From Flectonema sp. DT1601 (taxonomy: Eukaryota > Euglenozoa > Diplonemea > Diplonemida > Diplonemidae): DNA of 64,000 nt. Made by a program: the position numbers and the translations under genes. The stretch covers positions 638,501 through 702,500 of the forward strand of contig OZ025830.1 in assembly GCA_964019425.1 (NCBI GenBank), read 5' to 3'. The notes under the pieces are model-generated. The model was not told where the DNA came from. It saw only the letters and a program-made list of their open reading frames with translations, and did not search any database. Shown here in pieces: positions 49,860 through 60,618 of the stretch (position 1 is its first letter; the number at the start of each line of letters is the position of its first letter).

Positions 49860-52800
49860 AGATTCGCTGTTGTTTCACACACCGTGTAAACTAATCGTCC
49901 ATTGTGCCTTTTTTTTCCTTTTTTTTTTTTCCTCTCTCACCTTTTTTTTTTTTTTTGTTTAGTCTAATTTGAATAACTTGCAAATTGCGACTTTTCACTC
50001 TGTTCTGTGAGCGATAAGTAACTATTGTTTGAATGCTCACCGTGTAATAGTAATATGATGATGGGTCTGCGTAGATTCTCTACCGGGAGCTCTGTTTTGT
50101 TCAGATTCGTTCTGTTGGAACGAACAAAGAAAAAAAAAAAAAAAAAAAAAAAAGAAACTTGAGGCACGAACTCTAAAGAAAGTCGCCACTAACAGAATAA
50201 AAATACAAAAAAAATAAAGGTACGTAATTCTGTTTTTTTTTTTTTTAAACAGGCGATTTATTTCAGCTTACGTGGCCGATTGTACGTTCGTTTTTTTTTT
50301 TTTTCTTCTTTTTTTCCCTCCCTCTCCCTGAGTTTTACTATTCATTTTTTTTTTTTTTTGCGAGAAATATGTAAAAAAAAAAAAAAAAAAACCTAAGGCA
50401 ACCTCCGTAATCCTCCTTTGTTGACTGAAGAGTCGTGTGATGGAATTACGTCAGCCAAAGCTACATAACAATCCTAACAACAGATTGAGTCTGCTTACAT
50501 TACTGTTACCTCGTAGCTCTATTGGAGTTAACCCGATGCTCTTTAGTTTGCTGTATCAGCGATGTACCATAGGACTTCCTTATCTATCTACGATTTGGTG
50601 CACTTCGGCAAAAGCAGAATTAAATACAGTTGCGTAATAAACAAAGAGAAAGAAAGTAGTTGCCTGTTGTTAGGTTTATTTTTTCTTGTTGTCAATTTTT
50701 CTTCTTCGTAACTAAGTAGTCAGGAACCTCAACGCGCATCTAGTTTAGAAGAAGCTATCGCACAACCTTGGAAGAGTGCGATACTGTTTCTGATATTCTG
50801 GTGAGCGCTTTCTACCAAACAGAAAGAAACCAGTCCCCTTTGATCTCATGTTTAGGTTTTCTAAGCTTGCTGGTTGTGTGTGATGATTCTTGGAAAGAAC
50901 GGGTTAAGCAGATTTAAATAATTAATTGTTCTTTCTTTAGTCTTTTCTGGTAGGTTGTTGAACGAATAAAAAAAGAAAAAAGGAACTCCCGTTCATTCCC
51001 CCCCGTCAACGTTTAGTATTTTTTGTTACAACGAATATGTGATCTTTCAACAGCACAGACCAATAACAGGTTTTTCGAATTCCCAATTTCCTCTCCCGAT
51101 GGGTTTCCCGCGCACGCACTTCGCGTCGCAAAGAACTTTTTTTCTTGTTTTTTTTCTTTTTAAGTTTGTGTATTTTCCGTGTTTTCATGTGCTTTTTGAG
51201 GAAGTATTGTTTTTTTTTTTTTAAAAAATTGTTTTTTCTTCTGTAAAAACAAGAACTCTGCTGGTCGAGACATTTCTTTTCTCTCCCTGGTTTTCCGAGA
51301 GTTGTTTCTCTTTTTTTTTTTTGTTTTTTTTTTTGTTTTTTCTTTCCCCCCTCTTCCTATTAATGGTTCAGAGCGAGGGGAAAGAAAAAAACTGTTTTGT
51401 ACGATGGTCGATGGGACTTTTTGTGGATGATTTTGGAATTAATTTCTTGTGATGGGACAGGACTGTGAAGTAGACTAGAAAAGTAAAAGGGGGGGAGCAA
51501 CCCTGATAGTGTGGCCTATTAAAAATGATTACCTTGTGAGTTGGATTCATCTTCTCTTCTAATTGACGTGATGATAAGGATATAATTGTTTGTATTTTTT
51601 ATTTTATAGCTTTTTTTTTTTCCTTTTTTTAAAAAAAAAAAAAAAAAAGAAAATTTAGCAAATCACCCGTCTTAATAATCATCTTGCGGTACTTTAACGT
51701 ACTTCGTGTGACATCTCAAGAATCGCAAAATTATTTTTTTGTGACGTGTGTGTGTTGTGTGCTAAGGAAAGTTTTTAAAAATATCAAGCAACCTAATCAT
51801 TGCTAGTCGTAAGTTTTTATTTATTTATTTTTATTTTTATTTTTACTGCAGCAATTAAAAAGTAAAGAATCACTCTTTAAAACAAGTCATTTTTTTTTAT
51901 TTATGTCCGCTTGTGGACTGCTTCTTCCTTCAATTTCACCTTTTCAGAGACATGACATGAAAAGGAAGATGTCATTTTTTTTTAATGTCTTTTTTTCTCA
52001 TCACAAGAAAAATGATTCCGTCTCATCAAACTATTAGCGTATTTTAAACTGAATTTCTTTTTTTAGTCGCTTTCGCGGCTGGGTTGGAAAAAGAGTTTTT
52101 TTTTTTTTTTTTTTTTTCGTAGTAGCTTCCATCTGCTGATTGTTGTGTTTTTTTTTTTTTCTTTCTCTTAACTTTTAAGGTCCTTGTAGTTTTAGTAAAA
52201 AAACAAGAACTACAAGAAACAGTTTTCTTTTTATTTCTTTTTTTTTTTCTTGGAACATAACAAGTTCCTACTTCTCATGCATAGATGACACGTACCCTTA
52301 TCGGATATTTTTATTTTTTTTTGCCCTTTTAACCTGCTGCTGTTTTCTTATTAAATTACACTTTTTTGTTTATTTCCTCCCCGAATGTTATGTTGTTGCG
52401 CATACGTGTGGATTCCACCCCACCCCCTTTTTTTTTTTTTTTTTTTTTTTTTTTGTCACATTTGTTGTGCTTGAACATGACAACGTTGTTGGGGGGGTGG
52501 GGGGATGAGGGAAGGGAAGAACACGGAATTAATCCAATGTTGGAAAATGCTTGTGTTACGTTTGCCAAATGCAAAGAATCTTGTGGAAAAAAAAAATATA
52601 TCTCTTTCCAGTATCCCCCCTCCTCTCTGTTGCTGCGCCCCTTCCCAACAAACAAAATATTTTTCTCCCCCTTTGGCGGAACTTATTATTATTTCAAAGT
52701 CAGATTGCTTAAATGCATGCAGGACTGTAACTGTTACTATTTTATTATCTTCCAGAGCCGAACAAGAATGTTGACAGGGTCACGTTAATCCCTTGGTGTT

Positions 52801-53629
52801 TTCTTTTTCCCATTATTTTTTCCCTGCCTCCCTCTCTCACAAGGTGTAGTTGGTTTCATAAGCAAGCCAAGAGACAGCAGACTGCACACCGTTTCTTTTT
52901 TTTTTTAAACAAATATATATTTTAAAATAATTAATTTACCCCCCTTACTGATGACTCAAAACCGAGCGTAAAAGAGTTTTTTTTTTTTTTTCCCTTATGT
53001 GTCTATACTCTCGTAGTGCAGATTTTTTCCCCCCTTCCTATCGACTTCGACTCCCGCAAGCGTTGCTTTTTACGTGTATACTTGTGATTGTGATTGTGTT
53101 TAGCCAAACGTATCTTACTCGTTTATGTTTTCCCCGAAAAGGTTTTTCTTTTTTCAAAAAAAAAACAACAACAACTGTTGTGTCTTTATGCTAACTGAAC
53201 TGCAGCAAACAAACAAAAAAAAAAAAAAAAAAAAAACTGGGCCACCTTCTTCCAAAAATCCTCCCTTCTTGAAAGCGTGTGATGAAGAATTAAGAAACAA
53301 AATAACAATTAAAAAAAAAAAAAAAAAAAAAGAAAGAACGATTCTTCTTCTTCTTTTGTTACCCTCTCTTTAAAAAAAAAAAAAAAAAAAACACACACGC
53401 AACCAAAACACCTTTACCAGACACGCAGCAACTCTCGTGTCCCTCTCTTGATTGATCCAGGTAACTTCATATTGATTATTAGAAATTTATAAAAATAATA
53501 ATTAATTCATTCTTAATAGGTTTAGTAAAACAATTGATTAGTCTGACGACAACATGATGATGTCTTGAGCTCTTTTTTTTTTTTGTTTGTTAAGTTAGAC
53601 AATATTATTTTCAACCACCAGGGAAACAC

Positions 53630-53660
<31 letters not shown>

Positions 53661-53675
53661 AAACATAAAGGAACG
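49115..53675. other. 4.5 kb without a supported gene
   Basis: Dominated by A and T runs, often over 20 nt, and simple repeats. A perfect 9-bp stem lies at 52183-52216. A 65-codon frame at 50440-50637 (MELRQPKLHN...) has no recognisable product. It ends with the leader of the protease gene (TTTTCAACCACCAG at 53621, then an A-rich 54 nt). Confidence 0.6.
52183..52216. other. hairpin
   Basis: CTTGTAGTT (52183-52191) pairs with AACTACAAG (52208-52216) around a 16-nt A-rich loop. Confidence 0.5.
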
Positions 53676-56600
53676 ATGCTTCGCGCCGCAGCATTTTATG
53701 CAGTGGCAGTTCTGTTGATTTCTGTTTCAGGAAGACATGTCAGTAGTGGTGATGACAATGAGGAATTAGCTGGATTTTTGAAAGGTTCTGTTCGAAAACA
53801 TTTCGTCACTAAGTTTAGTGAAAAAGTTTCAATGAGTGATATTATGAAGCAACTACCTCATGCTTCTCACGTGAGACCTGTACCTGGTGGGGGTCATTGT
53901 ATCTTCACTAGTCTGGACAACATCTCAAAGATGCCTTGGAAAGTTCTATCAGTAAAGGAAATGAAGTCTCACCATAAATGTAAGCACGCTCTGGTTGAAC
54001 CATCTCAACCAACTCCAACATCATTCGTTGTAACACTTACAGAGGATATGTCAACTGAAGAAATAGTTTCGATACTATTGGCCAGGGATATTCCTGTTGA
54101 TAAAATAAGAAAAGGAAAACAATCATCAGCGACAGACGTGAAGGTTGAAATACTATTAAAAAGTCATGAGAATTACAACGCAGCGTTGAAAACGTTATCC
54201 TCACTCGATAATGTTCGTTGGATGGAGAAGAGCAGGTCTTTTGAACCTCAAAATAACATCGCATCATGGACCACTCAAGGTGAAGTAGTTGACACTCATC
54301 CTCTATGGGATGCAGGCTTTGATGGTTCTGGAGAGATTGTTCACATTGGTGATACCGGTCTTGACTACGACGCGTGTTTTTTTCATGATCCGGATCAAAC
54401 CGTCAAGTTCTATCCCGAGTCGAATCCACTTCATAGAAAGGTTCTCTCGTATGTAGAATGTCAAGACTTTGAAATAGTCGATCATCAAGATCAAAGAGGA
54501 GCACATGGTACTCACGTAGCAGGTACTTTCACTGGAAAATCTTTATCTGAACACAAAAACATGAATGGAGGAGTTCCAGAAGCCAAGCTTGTCTTTGGTG
54601 ACTTACAATGTGGTGGCCGTGCGATGTTCTTACCACCAGACTTGTTTGAGTTGTATGAGCCTGGTCGTGTTATGGGAGCGAGAGTATCCAGCAACTCCTG
54701 GGGATCAACTGAAGCTCCTGTCATTTATCAAGGTACAGAGACTGAAACAGATTCCTTTACTTGGAATAACCCTAACTTCTTACCAGTGTTCGCTGCTGGT
54801 AATCGTAGAAACGGTGGAATATTGTCTCCAGCGACATCGAAAAATTCACTCACAGTCGGAGCACATGTCAACAATCCTAATAAATTAATGAGGGATCAGG
54901 TGGCATCATTTTCTGCCAGAGGACCAACTTATGACAGAAGACCAAAACCAGATATCATGGCACCAGGTAAGTCACTAACTAGTTCAGCTAGTGATGGGTC
55001 TTTACATACCTTTCAGTGTTCTCTCGAGTCAAAAGAGGGAACATCAATGGCCACACCTGTAGTAGCAGCAGCAGCAACTATGGTTAGACAGTACTTTAGA
55101 AGTGGTTACTACCCAAGTGGAACAAAGAATCCATCACATGCTTTTGAGCCATCTTCAACATTGATAAAGGCGATGATTATCCACAGTGGTGAACATATGT
55201 CGTCTGTCAAATACAATGACCTGCCTAACTCTGATGAAGGTTTTGGAAGGATGCAAATATACAACTTAATCCCTGGTACTAAACATGAGCGTGTTTATGT
55301 TGTGAATGGAGACCACGTAAAACAAGATCAAAACATCGTTCGGTGTTTCACATTATCGAGTGCACCAAAAGGTGTAAAAACAGGAACTGTAAACTTCAGA
55401 GCAACGATGACATTTTTAGATCCTCCCGCAGCAGAAGGAAGTCATTACTCACTTGTAAATGACATCGATTTGACCATTCAAACTCCTTCTGGAGATTTGC
55501 TTCGTTCAAATGCATCGAAATTTCACACCGGAAATAATAACGTTGAGAGAATAGAAGCTGCAGAGTTCATACCAGGAAAGTACTTAGTTATCATTACTGG
55601 TTATGATGTTATCGAAACTCATCCATTTGTTGGAGTTCCGTATTCTCTTGTTGTTAGTGGAGCTTCACTAAAACATGAATCTGATATTACGAAATGTGCT
55701 CCACTTGGATGTCCTAAAGTAAATGGTAAAGTATGTAACGGTAAGGGTACTTGTAACCAACAGACTGGACTATGTGAATGCGATGACTCTCATCATCACG
55801 TTGCATGTGATTTGTGTAGTAATCAACACCTATGTAACGACAGAGGTACCTGTAATGAAGACACTCTTCAATGTCAATGTATTCTAACAGCTGTTGGTAA
55901 CAACTGTGAATCTTGTGCTGAAGGATGGTTTGGTCCAAAATGTGAAGGAGATTGCAACTGTGTTCACGGAACATGCAATAAAGAAACAGGTTTATGTACG
56001 TGTGATGATCACTGGCAAGGATCACATTGTGATCGATGTGATACCAACCTCAGAGGAGAAACTTGTGAGGATAAATCACATTGGTGTGTAAACAGACAGA
56101 TCATCAATATTAAAGACCAAGAAGGATATATTGAGATATCTTCTGGACCAAAATACGATAATGGTATGAACTGCATGTGGTTAATTCAACCTCCTTCACC
56201 TGAAAACGAAGTTGAAATAACATTTAATTGGATTCAAATTGAAAATAAGTTCGACTACATCCACGTTTTCGCTGGAGAGACAGTCGCTGCAAAACAATTG
56301 TACTCATTCGCTAGAGGAACTGGCAGTGGTGATACGGTAACGAGTACTGGAACTACTTTAATTAGATTCATATCGGATTCTATTGAAAATGAAAAAGGTT
56401 TCGAACTCCACTACAAAATAAAAAAGACATGTCCAACTGACGGCAACTCTTACTGCAACGGACATGGAAGGTGTGTTGGGTCCGGTGATTGTGAATGCAT
56501 CGGTGTTTGGGATCCTGAAACGTTATGTAAGACGAAAAGATTAGCAACGACTCCGACACCTACTGCGGCACCTATAAAAGAGACACCAGTACCTACACCA

Positions 56601-57614
56601 TACCCAACAACTATTTCTAACTGTCCCCATGATGGTAATGCTTATTGTAATAATAACGGAAGGTGTATAAATAATGGACAGTGTAGCTGCAATGAGGGAT
56701 ACGATCCAGCAACTCTTTGCAAGGATCTTATTAACGCTCCGACACCAACTAAGTTACCTGTAGCAGTAACAGAAGCTCCAGCATTAACTCCGCAGTCGTT
56801 TTTAGTTTGTGACGATCCTTCTCACTGTCGTTGTAAGAAGGGTTCATCATTCAGAGGGAAGGAGTGTAGTGTACAATTTGAAAACTGGTGGTCTCCATAT
56901 GTCTGTAATGGTCACGGTGACCAGCATCCGAATGACAATACTTGCACCTGTCTCTCAGGTTGGAAGGGTGAGAACTGCCAATGGTGTTCAAAGTACGACT
57001 GCATTACTTCGGAACTAACATTCTCAGTTCCATATCATCACACTCTGTCTACCGAAACCACATTTTTTAAAATGATTCCAAATAGTCTTAGAGGCGCAGG
57101 TATTAAAATTAAAGTTTGTCTGTCAAGTCCTAAATGGCATCCATACACCGTTGCTATTTGGGTCGGAGATTACTACCCGCTAGAATCGAACTGGAACAAG
57201 ACGGGAGTAGCTGAGGATCTTTGCCTTACAGTGACTGGTTGGAATGAAGAAGATACTGTTTATGTGTTGGGGTTGAAATCTGAAGTTGGAGCTCCAGCCC
57301 CTCAACTAATACGTCTAGAAGTAGTAAGTGAAGAAATAACACCAGAGCTGTATGGTATTTCTGTTGAGGTACAAGATCCAGAACATCTTGACTCAACAGG
57401 TTTTGATGTTATTTCTGAGGGTATTCTAACTGATCCACCAACACCTGCTCCAATCGCACGTCGAGGACTGATGTTCTTAGCAATTGGTCTTCTCATCGGG
57501 GTATTCATCACCGTGGTACCTATTACTCTTTGGTGGAAAGTTACAAAATCAAAACGTGATCTTGAAAAGAATTTCGAGAGAAAAGAACGTGAAATGCAAG
57601 AACAACAAAAGTAG
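53676..57614 (+). CDS. surface subtilisin-like protease with EGF and CUB domains
   Basis: The protein has 1312 residues from the ATG at 53676, chosen as the first ATG after the acceptor at 53621. A signal peptide (1-20) and a propeptide-like region to about 190 come first. The S8 domain has Asp226 (GDTGLD), His277 (GAHGTHVAG), oxyanion Asn376 (AAGN) and Ser457 (GTSMATP): a complete triad. A P-domain-like beta region follows (about 540-665). EGF-like cysteine repeats come next (about 670-805), then a CUB-like domain (about 808-920, EGYIEISSGPKYDNGMNCMW), Thr/Pro linkers with two more EGF-like units, another cysteine module (1040-1110), a C-terminal beta domain and one transmembrane helix (about 1265-1288) with a short charged tail. 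It is likely a surface or endosomal protease. No intron is seen in 3.9 kb. Confidence 0.9.
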   Translation: MLRAAAFYAVAVLLISVSGRHVSSGDDNEELAGFLKGSVRKHFVTKFSEKVSMSDIMKQLPHASHVRPVPGGGHCIFTSLDNISKMPWKVLSVKEMKSHHKCKHALVEPSQPTPTSFVVTLTEDMSTEEIVSILLARDIPVDKIRKGKQSSATDVKVEILLKSHENYNAALKTLSSLDNVRWMEKSRSFEPQNNIASWTTQGEVVDTHPLWDAGFDGSGEIVHIGDTGLDYDACFFHDPDQTVKFYPESNPLHRKVLSYVECQDFEIVDHQDQRGAHGTHVAGTFTGKSLSEHKNMNGGVPEAKLVFGDLQCGGRAMFLPPDLFELYEPGRVMGARVSSNSWGSTEAPVIYQGTETETDSFTWNNPNFLPVFAAGNRRNGGILSPATSKNSLTVGAHVNNPNKLMRDQVASFSARGPTYDRRPKPDIMAPGKSLTSSASDGSLHTFQCSLESKEGTSMATPVVAAAATMVRQYFRSGYYPSGTKNPSHAFEPSSTLIKAMIIHSGEHMSSVKYNDLPNSDEGFGRMQIYNLIPGTKHERVYVVNGDHVKQDQNIVRCFTLSSAPKGVKTGTVNFRATMTFLDPPAAEGSHYSLVNDIDLTIQTPSGDLLRSNASKFHTGNNNVERIEAAEFIPGKYLVIITGYDVIETHPFVGVPYSLVVSGASLKHESDITKCAPLGCPKVNGKVCNGKGTCNQQTGLCECDDSHHHVACDLCSNQHLCNDRGTCNEDTLQCQCILTAVGNNCESCAEGWFGPKCEGDCNCVHGTCNKETGLCTCDDHWQGSHCDRCDTNLRGETCEDKSHWCVNRQIINIKDQEGYIEISSGPKYDNGMNCMWLIQPPSPENEVEITFNWIQIENKFDYIHVFAGETVAAKQLYSFARGTGSGDTVTSTGTTLIRFISDSIENEKGFELHYKIKKTCPTDGNSYCNGHGRCVGSGDCECIGVWDPETLCKTKRLATTPTPTAAPIKETPVPTPYPTTISNCPHDGNAYCNNNGRCINNGQCSCNEGYDPATLCKDLINAPTPTKLPVAVTEAPALTPQSFLVCDDPSHCRCKKGSSFRGKECSVQFENWWSPYVCNGHGDQHPNDNTCTCLSGWKGENCQWCSKYDCITSELTFSVPYHHTLSTETTFFKMIPNSLRGAGIKIKVCLSSPKWHPYTVAIWVGDYYPLESNWNKTGVAEDLCLTVTGWNEEDTVYVLGLKSEVGAPAPQLIRLEVVSEEITPELYGISVEVQDPEHLDSTGFDVISEGILTDPPTPAPIARRGLMFLAIGLLIGVFITVVPITLWWKVTKSKRDLEKNFERKEREMQEQQK

Positions 57615-57673
57615 ACCATATGTGACTCTCTTTATAGCATGCTGTCTTTAGAATCCGCAAAAAAAAAAATAAT

Positions 57674-58027
57674 TAAGAAAACACCCCTACCAGTATATGA
57701 TAAACAATTCCTTTATAGAATGTCACTCTGTGATTGTGACTGATGAATTGCTAACGTCTTCTTCTTCTTCTTCTTTCCTGCGATTTTTAAGTGAAATCTT
57801 ATTTTTTTTAGTACCTTTGACGCATCGCATGTCCCTTTAGTATTGTTAAATAGGAGACATGTGATTGATGCGGACCCGCTTGTCTCACACATACTCACAA
57901 AGGTATTTTTTCAAGTAAAATAAGTGTAGCTTAACATAAGAAACGTTGAATGGAACGGTTTAATGAATCCGATGTGAAGAAGAGGGTCTGAGGGAATGCT
58001 CTTATTCCTCCACAAGTATTAAATAGG
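57674..58027. repeat. tandem non-coding repeat D, copy 1
   Basis: It starts TAAGAAAACACCCC and ends CCTCCACAAGTATT. It matches copy 2 throughout, and almost perfectly over the last 150 nt (from TCTCACACATACTCACAAAG onward). That part contains CACAAAG|GTATTT, which resembles a splice donor, and a hairpin GAGGGAAT...ATTCCTC near the end. Confidence 0.85.
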
Positions 58028-58053
58028 TGGCTCTTTAGCAATTCTTCTTCGAA

Positions 58054-58434
58054 TAAGAAAACACCCCCCTACCAGTATGTGATTACACAATTCATACATA
58101 GAATGTCAATGTGTGATTGCAGCTGATGAACTACTGACGTTCTTCTTCTTTCCCGCAAATATTAAGTGGAATCTTATTTTTTTTTTAAATACCTTTGACG
58201 CATCACATTATTTCTAATCTCGCTTTAGTATTATTGTTGAATGAGAGACATGTGATTGATGCGGACCCTGGTCTGTGCCGCTTGTCTCACACATACTCAC
58301 AAAGGTATTTTTTTTCGAATAAAATAAGTGTAGCTTAACATAAGAAACGTTGAATGGAACGGTTTAATGAATCTGATGTGAAGAAGAGGGGTCTGAGGGA
58401 ATGCTCTTATTCCTCCACAAGTATTGAGTAGAGG
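58054..58434. repeat. tandem non-coding repeat D, copy 2
   Basis: Second unit of the duplication, about 30 nt longer because of small insertions. Differences cluster in the first half, while the 3' 150 nt differ at only a few positions. Confidence 0.85.
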
Positions 58435-59080
58435 AAACCCGATATCTTTATTCTTAACTTGTAGTTTGCCTGCGACTATAGAAGGCGATTCGAATGCATG
58501 ATACACACCTGGCCTCCTTAGAACATGCAATATGCTTTCCCGTATTCGTTGTGTTCTTCTAAATATTATTCATTCGTTCATGTTGCAGAAGGTAATCTAT
58601 TGTTTACCTACTGAAGACATCCTCAAAAAAAAATAATCTAGCTCCTGCAAACGTTCTTTTTCGCGGATGGTACGGTTTTCGAAATGTGGCCTCGTGTTTA
58701 AAACATTTAATAAAATATATGCGGTGGCCATTGTATGTTTTCCTGTTTTCTTTTAACAGGTTGTTTTTAAGATCGTGATAATAAAAAAATAATTTCTTCG
58801 TTTGTAATTATAGCACCTCTAACTCGATTCTACTAACTTTCCCGTGAAAGATTTCTTCTTTGGCGGTTTACTTGAGGGGAAAAAGAGAGAGAAAAAAGAG
58901 AAAAAGAAAGAGTGTTGGCGTTTTTGCTTTTGATGATATTTATTTATTTATTTAGTTTAGTTTAGTGGAACAATTTTTTTAAAAAAAAAAAAAAAAATGA
59001 TAATAATAATAATGATTAAAAATACTTTTCTTTCACTACAACAGAAGAAATTAGATGTTCAAAAAAGGTGATCTTTTTCG

Positions 59081-60472
59081 ATGTTTTCAATATCAGATCT
59101 CCTCCCTCCAGTCGAATCACTTTCAGCTATTAATTACCGATCGAAAGAACTGCGAGTCAAGTCTGGAAAACAACTTTGGAAAAAATTACAATTCACTGAT
59201 AAAAACACGAATGAAATTAGAACAGTTCAAAAAATTCACCGAAAAAAAGGTCAAACTGGTAGCGATCATCCAGAAAGGGAATGCAAAGACAATATATACA
59301 TGACTGTGATGTTTAATAGATTACGGCTATTAGTAGAAACTTTGTGGAATGAGTTGCACGCATCTCAAGAAGAACAACAACGATTCGCTTCACTACACTA
59401 TTATCCAGAGACTATTAGTAATTACAATATCTTGTTTAAGGAAATTCAAATTTTGTGTAGACGACGTGATCTTCAAGAGAAGATAACTTTTTTAATCGAG
59501 CAACGTGAGTCTCTCACTACCAGAATCAATTACTTGTCAAGAATGAAAATATTCAACGGAAGGTCTGGAGCCGTCCAAAACAACGCATTTGCGGAACTTG
59601 CGAATCAGTGTCAAGACTTAAGAATAAAAACAATAAAATTAGTATCTGCGGTCGTCAAATGGAGAAAGCTACTAAAAATGCCTGCACCTGTTATATGGAA
59701 AGACTGCAACTACATGTCTAAAATGAGTAATGACATATCATTTCATCCTCAATTGCGAAAAATACTTTTGAAATGTGGCATCGACTGCTGTGATAATCCA
59801 TTACTGTTACCGACTGGTGTCCGTTCTTCATTCCCTAATCACTTTAGTTGTAAACCTTTTCCTGAGTTATTACGAACTATTACGTCATCATCATCTTCTA
59901 TTAGTGTCAGGGATACTATTGCTCCAGATCGGTTGAAACCCTCGGCAGCTATTCTTTTAGAGGAAAGGTCTCGTAACCCAATTCCAATTAATAGAATGAA
60001 ATCAGAAATCAGAAATATTTATACATATCCGTCTCACGTTTATCAAAAGCCACCGCAGACGTGGGAAGAAATTGCAGTAGAGGAAGTTTCTGTTTACTTG
60101 AAATTGTCACGTTTGCAAGTACCAATGGCGGTGATCCATGCGTGTGATGCTCTGATTAAGTCTGAAGAAAAGATTTTACATGAGGGTGCTGTGAGAGTTA
60201 CTCTTTTAAGAAAGTGTCTCTCGGTGTTGGTCATTAAGAAATTTTTGCAATCTCGGAGTGGTATCGCGAATTCATCTTTGAGAGCTGTTCAGACTTTTAA
60301 GAAAAGTAGTATTAGATGTAACTCCGCCAGGTCGCTACTCGACAGATTGTGTGGTCAGTCAAATCGTATTCAACAACACAATCTCCCAACTGACAGTTCC
60401 TCTGACGATGATGGGTTGGGTGATCCGGACTTTGATCTTCAGTCTGTGACTACAGCTTCTGACTGGTCATGA
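59081..60472 (+). CDS. unknown helical protein
   Basis: The protein has 463 residues with no domain recognised. The first 100 residues are very basic. Helical, leucine-rich stretches follow (FNRLRLLVETLWNELHAS, LQEKITFLIEQRESLT), then a Ser/Pro-rich middle (about 255-330), another helical part (330-430) and an acidic Ser/Asp tail (DSSSDDDGLGDPDFD). The start is uncertain: an ATG at 59055, nearer the acceptor at 59044, opens an 82-codon frame in another register, while the long frame begins at the second ATG (59081). Leaky scanning or an acceptor further downstream are possible. No signal peptide or membrane helix is present. Confidence 0.7.
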   Translation: MFSISDLLPPVESLSAINYRSKELRVKSGKQLWKKLQFTDKNTNEIRTVQKIHRKKGQTGSDHPERECKDNIYMTVMFNRLRLLVETLWNELHASQEEQQRFASLHYYPETISNYNILFKEIQILCRRRDLQEKITFLIEQRESLTTRINYLSRMKIFNGRSGAVQNNAFAELANQCQDLRIKTIKLVSAVVKWRKLLKMPAPVIWKDCNYMSKMSNDISFHPQLRKILLKCGIDCCDNPLLLPTGVRSSFPNHFSCKPFPELLRTITSSSSSISVRDTIAPDRLKPSAAILLEERSRNPIPINRMKSEIRNIYTYPSHVYQKPPQTWEEIAVEEVSVYLKLSRLQVPMAVIHACDALIKSEEKILHEGAVRVTLLRKCLSVLVIKKFLQSRSGIANSSLRAVQTFKKSSIRCNSARSLLDRLCGQSNRIQQHNLPTDSSSDDDGLGDPDFDLQSVTTASDWS

Positions 60473-60618
60473 AATTCATTATTCTTTTTCAAGAAATAAT
60501 TTTTTTTTCCCCCCCGTATCGTTACTTACACGCTGGATCGGCAGCCTTATCATGAATAACGTAGTGTGCATTTATAGTAAATAATACTTTCCCCACATCA
60601 GACCCAGTCAAAGACAAG

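Larger units (their letters stand above)
57615..59080. other. intergenic with tandem duplication
   Basis: No gene is supported. It holds two tandem copies of a non-coding unit (57674-58027, 58054-58434), a CCTGTT/AACAGG stem near 58746-58770, and A/T runs. TTCACTACAACAG at 59044 leads to the next gene. Confidence 0.6.

Noticed and set aside
50440-50637. 65-codon frame MELRQPKLHN on plus
   Set aside because: Normal-looking composition, but no clear leader acceptor and no recognisable family. Too weak to call.
57700-58434. C/D box snoRNA reading (TGATGA and CTGA within repeat D)
   Set aside because: The boxes are not spaced or flanked by a terminal stem as needed. Kept only as an unknown repeat.
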